NCBI GenBank assembly: GCA_964641715.1
Contig: CAZXMB010000124.1
Location: forward strand, 1-8,957
DNA: 8,957 nt
Source: CAZXMB01 sp964641715
Lineage (GTDB): Bacteria; Desulfobacterota; BSN033; UBA1163
Reading direction: 5' to 3'
The translations under genes and the position numbers were made by a program. This document shows positions 1 through 6,441 of the stretch, one piece after another; within the stretch, counting starts at the first letter, position 1; every line of letters begins with the position of its first letter. Under the pieces are notes generated by a model. The model was not told where the DNA came from, ran no database searches, and was given only the letters and a program-made list of their open reading frames with translations.

Positions 1-16
1 ATATAACGGATTCCCT

Positions 17-1420
17 TCAATAACGGGATCTCCCTGCAACCTTTCTGCCTTCCGAAAGCCTCTGGTCTTCCTGCCGCTTTCTCTTCTCCTCCCAGGCGGC
101 CTCCGCAATCTCTCCATATGCCCTGGCATAGGTATCAATGGCCTGTGCGAAATCTGTAAAGAATTGTTCCGCTCCGGGGTGGGTGAAGTATTTGGCATGT
201 TGAAGGGAAATCTCTCTTCCCTGATCAGGATGATCGATCAGGAGGCAGGGCCGATATAAATTCTCTGAGAAAGGTTGACGGGAGCGGATCTCCCTGAAAA
301 GGGGAGAATTGAGGGCCTCGAAGAGGGACCTCTCTTTGATATTGTCCGAAGCGAAATGGCAGAAGACACAGGGCTCCACATCCCCCCTCGCATTCACATG
401 AAAGTACTTTCTTCCTGCGGCAATGCATCCCTGGGTCAGACAACCATCGTTCCAGAAATCAACGAAGAGCATAGGTTTGGTATCCCGAAAATGGGCAAAC
501 CGCTCCCTCATCTTCTGCCTCTGCTGTGGAGTGGCCATCAGGCTGAGGTCAGGGTCTTTTCCGATAGGGATGTAGTGAAAGTTCCAGAGGAGGATGCACC
601 CCTTCTCCACCAGAAAATCGATAAAGGCATCGCCGGCCAGAGTCTCCGAATTCCTCGATGTCTGGGTGGTGGAGACAGCAAAGAAGAGGCCTGCCTCTCT
701 GAGCCAATCCATTACCCTGAGCACCCGGTCGAACTGTCCCTTTCCTCTCCGGAGATCGGTTTCTTCCCGGAGCCCTTCCAGGCTGATGGCACATACGACA
801 TTGCCCAGGGCCGCAAACCGCTCCACCATCCTCTCGTCAATCAGGGAGCCATTGGTATAAATCTGAAACATGCAATCTCCGTGCTTCTCAAAGAGATCGA
901 AGAGGTCTTCCCTGAGGAAGGGCTCCCCCCCGGTCATCAACACCAGATGGATGCCCATCTCCTTACACTCACCGACCAAACGATCGATCACCTCGTAGGG
1001 AAGATCGTCTTCTTTGGAATACGAACCCGCATAACAGCCATAACAGTGAAGATTGCATCGCATGGTGGGGCTGAGAAGCATTGCATCCGGGGGATAAAAA
1101 CCCCTCTCTTCCTCAAAGGCTTTTCTGCGATTGGTTCCGAGCAGGAGTTGATTGATGATGAAGTTGGAGATGAGTTTCTTTCGGTGAACGGGATTGGTCT
1201 CGTTGAGGACCCTCCGGGCAATAGTCAATCCCGGGTGATTCGTTTGGAAGAGGGTCCGGATCCATCGGATCTTCTCCCGGTAGGATCCCTTCTGAGGAAT
1301 CCTTTCGGCCAGATGGGTAAGCCGGATCAGATTTTCCTCGGAGGCATTGGCCAGGAGGGAAAGGGCACTGACTGTAAATTTCTCTATGGAGTAATGTTTG
1401 GCTCTCTGATAAAAATCCAT
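17..1420 (-). CDS. Radical SAM protein with SPASM-like C-terminal cysteines, substrate unknown
   Basis: Numbering is for the 467-residue protein that starts at the ATG at 1420. An unconserved N-terminal region of about 115 residues precedes a radical SAM core. The 4Fe-4S/SAM motif CNLHCYGC lies at 122-129 (Cys122, Cys126, Cys129) and the SAM-binding TGGEP at 163-167. Further cysteines at about 327, 332, 351, 354 and 392 resemble a SPASM/Twitch auxiliary-cluster region. The last 25 residues are highly charged (KRKRQ). The family uses reductively cleaved SAM to start radical chemistry; the substrate cannot be read from sequence. It is the last gene of the deacetylase-glycosyltransferase operon, starting 2 bases after the glycosyltransferase stop, so a role in modifying the same glycan or lipid is inferred. 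An in-frame TTG at 1438 would add six residues and overlap the upstream gene. Neither start has a clear Shine-Dalgarno, so I prefer the ATG. No precursor peptide gene is visible nearby, which argues against a RiPP role. Confidence 0.9.
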   Translation of the reverse strand: MDFYQRAKHYSIEKFTVSALSLLANASEENLIRLTHLAERIPQKGSYREKIRWIRTLFQTNHPGLTIARRVLNETNPVHRKKLISNFIINQLLLGTNRRKAFEEERGFYPPDAMLLSPTMRCNLHCYGCYAGSYSKEDDLPYEVIDRLVGECKEMGIHLVLMTGGEPFLREDLFDLFEKHGDCMFQIYTNGSLIDERMVERFAALGNVVCAISLEGLREETDLRRGKGQFDRVLRVMDWLREAGLFFAVSTTQTSRNSETLAGDAFIDFLVEKGCILLWNFHYIPIGKDPDLSLMATPQQRQKMRERFAHFRDTKPMLFVDFWNDGCLTQGCIAAGRKYFHVNARGDVEPCVFCHFASDNIKERSLFEALNSPLFREIRSRQPFSENLYRPCLLIDHPDQGREISLQHAKYFTHPGAEQFFTDFAQAIDTYARAYGEIAEAAWEEKRKRQEDQRLSEGRKVAGRSRY

Positions 1421-1422
1421 TT

Positions 1423-2121
1423 TTAAACGGTGGACCAAAGTAAACTTCGAAGAAAGAGTTTACACACCAACCATGTGTCCTTGACAGGCCTGAAATGGCT
1501 GGAGAGGGTACCGTCGATCATCGGTACATGTATAGGAATGGATAACACACTGAACCCCCTTTTGCAAGCTTTGATGAGGAGTTCCATCTCCGTATCAAAC
1601 CCGACCGTGGAGAGGTGGACCTTTCGCAATACCTCGTTTCGAATCAATCTGAACCCGGATTGGCTATCCGTGATATCCGAATGACAAAGCCGGCTGACCG
1701 CTCTGGCTCCCAGCCGATTCCAGAAACGCCGGAGAAAAGTCATTTGATCAAACCCACCGGCCCGTGAACCGATGAGGAGATCGGGCTCAACGCTCTGAAA
1801 GACCTTGAGGAGAAATGGGATCTCCAATGGGTTATGCTGTCCATCGGCGTCGAGGGTGATGACCAATTCATAACCCTTCCCGAGAAGGTATTGAAATCCC
1901 GTTCGAAGCGAAGCTCCCTTCCCGAGATTTTCAGGATGTTCTAAGAGATGGACACCGTATCCCCGGGCCACTTCTCCGGTCTCATCTGAGGAACCATCAT
2001 TGACAACGATCGTATCAAATCCAAGGGATCGGACTCTCTCCAGGACAGATCCGATGGTCCTCTGGGCATTATAAGCAGGAATCAGAATGCAGATCTTACT
2101 GGGACCAGGCATGTCATTCAA
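1423..2121 (-). CDS. Family 2 glycosyltransferase, polyprenyl-phosphate mannosyltransferase (DPM1)-like
   Basis: A 232-residue GT-A fold enzyme. It opens with ILIPAYNAQRTIG (13-25), then the nucleotide-binding NDGSSDET (41-48), NLGKGASLR (65-73), the metal-binding DADGQH (91-96), and DSQSGFRLI (152-160) with FDTEMEL (175-181) in the acceptor/catalytic part. These match the DPM/DPG-synthase-like branch of GT2, which transfers a sugar from a nucleotide donor to a polyprenyl phosphate or similar lipid. No C-terminal membrane helices follow, so it is probably soluble or membrane-peripheral. The TTG start at 2121 has a GGAGG ten bases upstream (2132-2136); an ATG at 2112 (229 residues, AGGG nine bases upstream) is nearly as good. 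Either start lies at the deacetylase stop (TGA at 2116-2114), which indicates translational coupling. Donor and acceptor are unknown; the linked deacetylase makes an N-acetylated sugar plausible. Confidence 0.93.
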   Translation of the reverse strand: MNDMPGPSKICILIPAYNAQRTIGSVLERVRSLGFDTIVVNDGSSDETGEVARGYGVHLLEHPENLGKGASLRTGFQYLLGKGYELVITLDADGQHNPLEIPFLLKVFQSVEPDLLIGSRAGGFDQMTFLRRFWNRLGARAVSRLCHSDITDSQSGFRLIRNEVLRKVHLSTVGFDTEMELLIKACKRGFSVLSIPIHVPMIDGTLSSHFRPVKDTWLVCKLFLRSLLWSTV

Positions 2122-3064
2122 CCCTGTTTTCCCTCCGGGGATCTACGGTGATAGGGGGGGGTGGACCATTGGCCTCCTTACCCTGAAGGGCCTCCCTAAC
2201 CGATGAGAATTCAAACTCGCTGAGAAGGCGGGTTATTCGTTCTTCGGTCGTCTTGATCTTTCCGTAACAGACAAATCGTTTGATCCAGGGGAGGCGAAGC
2301 GGAGGAGAATAGGAATCGAAGTCAGAGGGGTGGCAAAAGATGAGGACAGGATAGTCAAGCCGATGATATTGAAGGATGGCCTTCCGTATGCTTCGATAGG
2401 GAAAGACCCTCAGCCCCCAGCCTCCCCCAATGGGAAGGTTTCCGAGAAAGGAGGGTATGACCAGCGGTGGATACTCCTTGATTTCACCGTAACGGGTGGA
2501 AAGTGTATAGGGGGTGGTGGGGGCATTTGGAATCCCGATGAAATGAAGGGGGGCAATACTCGAATCGTATTGAAAACCATTCTGAACCAACAGATCCACC
2601 GCCCAAAAGGAATCTCTTTTCCCCTTGTTCGCCTTCATTACAAACCGTGTTTTGGAGTCTTCGGCTTTTTGAAGGGTCCCGCAGATTGACCATTGAGGGG
2701 CGCGATAACCGATCACCCTCTCCCCGATCATCCCTTCGATCAGGCTCTTGGATCGAAGAAGGTCCTGAAGGAATTCCCTCTTTGTCTGTCGATAGGCCTG
2801 GACATGACCATAACCATGAGAGGCAATTTCATGCCCCTCCCCGGAGATCATCCTTAATATCTCAGGATTTCTCTCTGCCACATATCCGAGAACGAAGAAG
2901 GTCGCTTGAGTTCGATACCGGCCGAAAAGGGTCAGGATCTTTTCAAGATTTCTCAGAATTCGATTCTCACACCGATCCCACGAGGAGGGGGGAAGGATGC
3001 CCTCGATATCACAGATATGGTACCAATCCTCCACATCCACGGTCAGGATATTTTTGATCGCCAT
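2114..3064 (-). CDS. Polysaccharide deacetylase, XrtA/PEP-CTERM-locus type (NodB fold)
   Basis: 316 residues. The start LTVDVEDWYH (7-16) carries the catalytic/metal aspartates of the NodB carbohydrate esterase fold. Then come TQATFFVLG (52-60), the metal-binding SHGYGH (His83, His87), GYRAPQWSI (119-127), YDSSI (166-170) and the terminal FCHPSDFD (243-250, His245). The pattern DVEDW, GIPNAP (177-182) and NLPIGGG (209-215) is that of the deacetylases found in exosortase A/PEP-CTERM exopolysaccharide loci, as known from the family. The reaction is removal of N- (or O-) acetyl groups from a sugar polymer or lipid-linked sugar. No signal peptide is seen, so a cytoplasmic, lipid-linked substrate is possible. 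Residues 128-152 look like an extra basic segment between the RAP motif and the WAVD strand. The ATG has AAGG eight bases upstream and lies 12 bases after the ATPase stop. The C-terminal proline run is coded by eight consecutive C. Confidence 0.93.
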   Translation of the reverse strand: MAIKNILTVDVEDWYHICDIEGILPPSSWDRCENRILRNLEKILTLFGRYRTQATFFVLGYVAERNPEILRMISGEGHEIASHGYGHVQAYRQTKREFLQDLLRSKSLIEGMIGERVIGYRAPQWSICGTLQKAEDSKTRFVMKANKGKRDSFWAVDLLVQNGFQYDSSIAPLHFIGIPNAPTTPYTLSTRYGEIKEYPPLVIPSFLGNLPIGGGWGLRVFPYRSIRKAILQYHRLDYPVLIFCHPSDFDSYSPPLRLPWIKRFVCYGKIKTTEERITRLLSEFEFSSVREALQGKEANGPPPPITVDPRRENRVE

Positions 3065-3076
3065 CTTATCGGCCTT

Positions 3077-4246
3077 TCAAAGCACCTTGTGAATAGAGCT
3101 TCCAGGGATATTCTTTATACCGGAAGATAAGGAATAGGGCCGAGGGGTTCTTGAGGCAATATACCCTGCCATCAGGCTTTTAGGACCATAGGCTTTCACG
3201 AGGGCTTTCATTCCTTTTAGATCCGACTCATCCACTGTTTCGGCATATTTACATTCCACTGCTATGAACCGCCCCCCCCGTTCGATGAGAAGGTCCAATT
3301 CCTCTCCATAGGATGTTCTCCAAAACCAGAGGGGAACTCTTTTCCCGAGTGCATAGAAGTGTTTGACGACTTGCATCACGACATGGGTTTCCCATAAGGC
3401 CCCAACGATGGGATGTCGTTCCACGGCTGCCCAGTTTTCAAAACCCATGAGAAAAACGGCCAGTCCCGTGTCTGAGAGGTAAAGCTTTGGGGATTTCACC
3501 AGCCGCTTACCTATGTTTCTGAAATAAGGTTCAAGAAGAAAAATCTGCCCGGATGCCTGTAAAACAGAGACCCACTTTTTTGCTGTGTTGGGGGCAATCC
3601 CGACGTCACGGGCAAGATCGGAATAGGAGAGGATTTGAGCCGTACGGTTGGCCACTGCTCTGAGGAACCTGTCAAAATCTCTGAGATTCCCAACATTCAG
3701 GATGTTTCGCACATCCCTTTCGAGATAGGTGGTCAAATAGGCATTGTACCAGAAAGAGGAACCGAGGGCCTGGTTGGCATAAAGTTCAGGGTATCCCCCT
3801 CGAAAAAGATACCGTTCTTCATTAATGGAATGGAAGGCCTCGGCGAGTTCAGGGGCAGAAAGGTTTAACATATTCAAGATCCCGCACCGGCCTGCCAAAC
3901 TTTCCGATACTCCTTGCATGAGAAGGAAATTCTGCGAGCCTGTCAGAATAAGACGGCCCGGTTTCCGATCCTCATCGATCATGGCCTTAAGGTAACGAAA
4001 AAGAGAAGGGGCATATTGCACTTCGTCTATAATCAAGGGCCTGGGATGGCTACGGAAAAAACTCTCTGGCGTGTTCTCGGCTTGGGATGCCATGGAAGGG
4101 AGGTCAAGGGACACATATTCGGCATCGGGGAAGACATGCCGGACCAGAGCTGTCTTTCCAACCTGACGAGCTCCTGTGACCACTATGGCAGGAAACTGCC
4201 TGGCCATGGCCTTCAATGTCTTTTCATAATATCTTGTAATCCACAT
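3077..4246 (-). CDS. AAA_14 / DUF4143 family ATPase
   Basis: Numbering is for the 389-residue form starting at the ATG at 4246. The N-terminal P-loop domain has Walker A GARQVGKT (25-32), Walker B LIIDEVQ (71-77) and a sensor-like LTGSQ (101-105). A conserved GGYPE (150-154) is followed by a helix-turn-helix-like stretch around 207-240 (YSDLARDVGIAPNTAKKWV). The C-terminal DUF4143 part has ELDLL (316-320) and VECKY (330-334), which look like the E/D...ExK remains of a PD-(D/E)xK nuclease fold. The family is widespread, often in many copies per genome; it has no settled function, and links to toxin-antitoxin-like or mobile behaviour are conjecture. The ATG matches the usual family N-terminus and has no Shine-Dalgarno, but a promoter-like element lies just upstream. 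A TTG at 4291 with GGAG seven bases upstream would add 15 residues. It sits between an ATP-grasp gene and the deacetylase, on the same strand. Confidence 0.92.
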   Translation of the reverse strand: MWITRYYEKTLKAMARQFPAIVVTGARQVGKTALVRHVFPDAEYVSLDLPSMASQAENTPESFFRSHPRPLIIDEVQYAPSLFRYLKAMIDEDRKPGRLILTGSQNFLLMQGVSESLAGRCGILNMLNLSAPELAEAFHSINEERYLFRGGYPELYANQALGSSFWYNAYLTTYLERDVRNILNVGNLRDFDRFLRAVANRTAQILSYSDLARDVGIAPNTAKKWVSVLQASGQIFLLEPYFRNIGKRLVKSPKLYLSDTGLAVFLMGFENWAAVERHPIVGALWETHVVMQVVKHFYALGKRVPLWFWRTSYGEELDLLIERGGRFIAVECKYAETVDESDLKGMKALVKAYGPKSLMAGYIASRTPRPYSLSSGIKNIPGSSIHKVL

Positions 4247-4252
4247 GCGGAT

Positions 4253-4281
4253 ATTTTGCAATAATAATGCAAAAATGTCAA
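4253..4281 (-). promoter_or_regulatory. Putative sigma70-type promoter of the DUF4143 ATPase gene
   Basis: On the minus strand a perfect -35 TTGACA (4281-4276) is followed, after 17 bases, by CAAAAT (4258-4253), a four-of-six -10. The predicted transcription start falls at or very near the A of the ATG at 4246, so the message could be leaderless, which would fit the missing Shine-Dalgarno. This is a visual motif match only. Confidence 0.5.
4254..4274. promoter_or_regulatory. 7-bp inverted repeat overlapping the ATPase promoter, possible operator
   Basis: TTTTGCA (4254-4260) and TGCAAAA (4268-4274) are perfect inverted arms separated by seven A/T bases. The dyad fills the spacer and part of the -10 of the putative promoter, where a bound repressor would block RNA polymerase. 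The symmetry is seen directly; a repressor role is inference. The ATPase's own HTH-like segment makes autoregulation one option. Confidence 0.4.
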
Positions 4282-4316
4282 GATCCCCCAATAAATTTCT
4301 CCATTCCGAAATCGAT

Positions 4317-5477
4317 TCATCTCCGTTCCAGAAAGCGCTTCATCTCCGGATCATAGAGAAAGGTGAAAAATGTGGCCATCGCCCCCAAAACGGGCAAGGG
4401 ATCCTCTTTCGAAAGGATATCGTCACAGGTATCGGGTTCAAAGAGGTGAAAGAAAGGGGGATGGAGGCGGAAACGATCCGGATTGTTCAGAAAATGGAGA
4501 ATGTCTCCGAAGAGAAGCCACCTGCAACGTTTTCCCTTTTCGTAATGAAGAACGGGTTCAACCCTCTCCCCTTTTGCCATCCTGAGCATCAGGTAAGGAA
4601 AATCGACACCCGAGAATATCGCTAATTGCAGAGAACCCCAGAAACGGGGATTGAGCTCCATCAGTTTTGGCAGGCCATCCCTCGGGTCTACCTTAAATTC
4701 CAGCATGGCAATCCCCACCCAATTCAATGCCTTCAGAAGGGAGAGACCCAGCTCCATGATCCGGGGATGCTCCACCCCCTCCCTTAAAGTGCTTGGTCCT
4801 CCCTGAACCGGGTACATCCTCAACTTCCTATGAATAAAAGCGGCCTTTACATTGGATGCCTCATCGAAGAGAGCGGAGAGGCCGAAGGTTCCTCCTCCAT
4901 CCGGAATCCATTCCTGGATCAATGGAAAAGGATACCGCCGGTGAACCTCCTGATAGGAAGGGAGAAGATCCTCTCTCTTTTTTACGTAAACGATTCCAAA
5001 GGAACCGGAACTAATCCTGGGCTTAATCACAAACCAATCCCTTTCCCCTTGATTGGGGAGGGTAAGGGCGGAGGGGATAAAATAAGTCTTCGGCACAGGG
5101 AATCCATGAGCCTCTGCAAACTGGATCAGATTTCTTTTGTCCCGGACGAATTCGATCTTTCTCAGATCAGGGATCAGGAGGCGTGTATACCGGGAGATCT
5201 CCTTCTGATACCCTGCCAGTAAGAGAAGGGTCTCTTCCTCCATCGGGAAGAGACAGTCGTAGTGATTTTTTTTTAGCTCCTTGAGAATAAATTCAATAAA
5301 TTTTTCGGGAAATCGTGCTGGAGAAGGGTAGACCATTCGCCTGAAGCAATATTTTGAGAGGAAAGAGGTGTTGAGAAAAGTCCTCTCCCCGACCGTGACC
5401 TCAACCCCTTTTCGGCCAAGGGACCGAACCACGGCTAATGTCTTTCTCCAGTGCCCATCCGTAACCAGAACACGCAT
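4317..5477 (-). CDS. ATP-grasp domain protein (carboxylate-amine ligase-like)
   Basis: 386 residues, with the usual order of ATP-grasp enzymes. An N-terminal pre-ATP-grasp Rossmann-like part starts RVLVTDGHWRKTLAVVRSLG (2-21). Next comes the ATP-binding core with FVIKPRISSGSFGI (149-162, Lys152 for phosphates), LIQEWIP (186-192) and AMLEFKVD (257-264, Glu259). The metal-binding ELNPRFWGS lies at 274-282 (Glu274, Asn276). The family activates a carboxylate as an acyl phosphate and joins it to an amine or similar nucleophile. The closest general resemblance is to the carbamoyl-phosphate-synthase-like ATP-grasp proteins common in surface-polysaccharide loci. The C-terminal 80 residues are not recognised. 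The ATG at 5477 has no evident Shine-Dalgarno. The next gene (ATPase) follows after 70 bases with no obvious terminator between, so read-through into the deacetylase operon is plausible. Substrates are unknown. Confidence 0.9.
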   Translation of the reverse strand: MRVLVTDGHWRKTLAVVRSLGRKGVEVTVGERTFLNTSFLSKYCFRRMVYPSPARFPEKFIEFILKELKKNHYDCLFPMEEETLLLLAGYQKEISRYTRLLIPDLRKIEFVRDKRNLIQFAEAHGFPVPKTYFIPSALTLPNQGERDWFVIKPRISSGSFGIVYVKKREDLLPSYQEVHRRYPFPLIQEWIPDGGGTFGLSALFDEASNVKAAFIHRKLRMYPVQGGPSTLREGVEHPRIMELGLSLLKALNWVGIAMLEFKVDPRDGLPKLMELNPRFWGSLQLAIFSGVDFPYLMLRMAKGERVEPVLHYEKGKRCRWLLFGDILHFLNNPDRFRLHPPFFHLFEPDTCDDILSKEDPLPVLGAMATFFTFLYDPEMKRFLERR

Positions 5478-5531
5478 CGTAAGTCAGGGGTGGTAAGTTC
5501 CGGGTTCATAATCATTGCCTGGAAGATATAA

Positions 5532-5549
5532 AAATTTTTACAAAAATTT
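5532..5549. repeat. Perfect AT-rich palindrome upstream of the ATP-grasp gene
   Basis: AAATTTTT (5532-5539) and AAAAATTT (5542-5549) form exact inverted arms around AC. It lies 55-72 bases upstream of the ATP-grasp ATG. It could be a regulator site, a bent or UP-like promoter element, or part of the tat transcript's 3' end; AT-rich symmetry also arises by chance. Confidence 0.45.
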
Positions 5550-5567
5550 ACCCTATCAGAATGGGTA
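5542..5567 (-). terminator. Weak rho-independent terminator candidate after tatC
   Basis: On the minus strand TACCC and GGGTA pair (5 bp) around a nine-base loop and are followed by AA and five T (5546-5542). The stem is short and sits 131 bases beyond the tatC stop, so this is a possibility rather than a firm call. Confidence 0.3.
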
Positions 5568-5600
5568 GCGGCGACACCCAGTATCCATTTTCATCGTTCG

Positions 5601-5619
5601 TGCCTGCCTGCGGTAGGCA
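5601..5619. repeat. REP-like hairpin (short dispersed-repeat candidate)
   Basis: TGCCTGCC (5601-5608) pairs with GGTAGGCA (5612-5619) through a three-base loop TGC: eight pairs including one G-T wobble. No T tract follows on either strand, so it is not a classic terminator. Its TGCCT...AGGCA core resembles short palindromic repeats scattered between genes in some environmental bacteria; only one copy is in this window. Confidence 0.5.
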
Positions 5620-5697
5620 TGGGTCCAGTCACGGCTCTTAAAGATTTCACTTTACCCATTCACTTTGTTCAAACAGGCTTCCTAACCCTGACCTAAC

Positions 5698-6441
5698 TCA
5701 TGAATCTGTGGATGGAGCCGGCTTTCTCTTCTTCCCAAAAATTCTCGACAGAATAATGCTCAACTCGTAAAGCCCCATCAGGGGAAGTGCCATGAGTATC
5801 TGAGAGACGAGATCCGGCGGGGTCATCACCGCCGCAAAGATAAAGATTAAAAGGATGGCGTACTTCCTGTGCCGGGCCATTGTCTTGGCCTCGATCACTC
5901 CGATCCTTGCCAGAAGGACCAGGACGACCGGGAATTCGAATACGACACCGAAAGCCAATAAAAATTTGATGCTGAAGGAAAGATATTCCTTCATGCTCGG
6001 CATGGGTTTGATGAGGTCGGCGGCATAGCCCAAAAGGAATTTAAAACCGACGGGAATGGCCACGAAGTATCCAAAGAGAATGCCAAGGGCGAAAAAGAAA
6101 GACCCTGCGAGGACAAAAGGGACGACATATCGCTTCTCATGACGGTAAAGGCCTGGAGCTACAAAAGCCCAGACCTGGTAAAGGACAAAGGGGGAGGTCA
6201 GGATGAGGCCTCCGATGAAGGCCACCTTCATATAGGTGAAAAAGGCTTCTGCCACGCTGATGAAGATGAGCGATCCCCCGGCAGGCATGATCTTGAAAAG
6301 GGGTTTGGCGAGAATATCAAAAAGAGTCTGGGAAAAGGCATAGCAGATGACGAAACCTGCGCCCACTGCAATGAAGCAGAGGATGAGGCGTTTCCTCAGT
6401 TCTTGAAGATGGGAGGTCAAAGGGAGTTTCTTCTCATCCAT
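5698..6441 (-). CDS. tatC: Sec-independent protein translocase TatC
   Basis: 247 residues, a normal length. TatC is the multi-spanning receptor of the twin-arginine system; it binds the RR signal peptide of folded proteins and recruits TatA/TatB in the cytoplasmic membrane. Visible family marks are the N-terminal HLQELRKRL (11-19), YQVWAFVAPGLYRHEKR (88-104) in the first periplasmic loop and following helix, FEFP (168-171, Glu169 matching the conserved intramembrane acid) and TPPD (207-210). Six hydrophobic segments are seen, at roughly 19-38, 68-92, 106-130, 155-180, 193-208 and 211-232, and a basic tail KKRK (237-240) follows. The ATG at 6441 has AGGAG ten bases upstream and overlaps the end of the tatA/B frame by eight bases, so the two are translationally coupled. 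Nothing is missing. Confidence 0.98.
   Translation of the reverse strand: MDEKKLPLTSHLQELRKRLILCFIAVGAGFVICYAFSQTLFDILAKPLFKIMPAGGSLIFISVAEAFFTYMKVAFIGGLILTSPFVLYQVWAFVAPGLYRHEKRYVVPFVLAGSFFFALGILFGYFVAIPVGFKFLLGYAADLIKPMPSMKEYLSFSIKFLLAFGVVFEFPVVLVLLARIGVIEAKTMARHRKYAILLIFIFAAVMTPPDLVSQILMALPLMGLYELSIILSRIFGKKRKPAPSTDS

Larger units (their letters stand above)
5478..5697. other. 220-base intergenic region between tatC and the ATP-grasp gene
   Basis: No coding frame is supported here. It contains a REP-like hairpin (5601-5619), an 18-base AT-rich palindrome (5532-5549), a weak terminator candidate (5542-5567) and a distant 9-base inverted pair, GAATGGGTA at 5559-5567 and TACCCATTC at 5653-5661. 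I could not find a convincing promoter for the ATP-grasp gene, although one is expected somewhere here. Confidence 0.6.

Noticed and set aside
275..1426. 383-codon open frame on the plus strand opposite the radical SAM gene
   Set aside because: Its translation has no recognisable domain and lies wholly antisense to a protein with intact radical SAM motifs. It is an effect of codon bias keeping the complementary frame open.
2114..3064. Full exosortase/PEP-CTERM sorting locus
   Set aside because: Only the deacetylase has that character. No exosortase, PEP-CTERM substrate, PrsK/PrsR or polysaccharide export gene is present in the window.
2330..3130. Several plus-strand frames of 70-136 codons opposite the deacetylase
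   Set aside because: They give proline/arginine-rich or motif-less peptides and overlap a complete deacetylase with all its catalytic motifs.
3077..4246. The ATPase as part of an insertion sequence or transposon
   Set aside because: No transposase, terminal inverted repeats or target duplications were found around it; AAA_14/DUF4143 proteins are not transposition ATPases of the IstB type.
17..5477. Hopanoid-modification cluster (HpnH/HpnI/HpnK-like)
   Set aside because: The enzyme classes look alike, but the deacetylase is NodB-type with DVEDW, not YdjC-type, and no squalene-hopene genes are visible.
5601..5619. The hairpin as a rho-independent terminator
   Set aside because: No run of T follows the stem on either strand.
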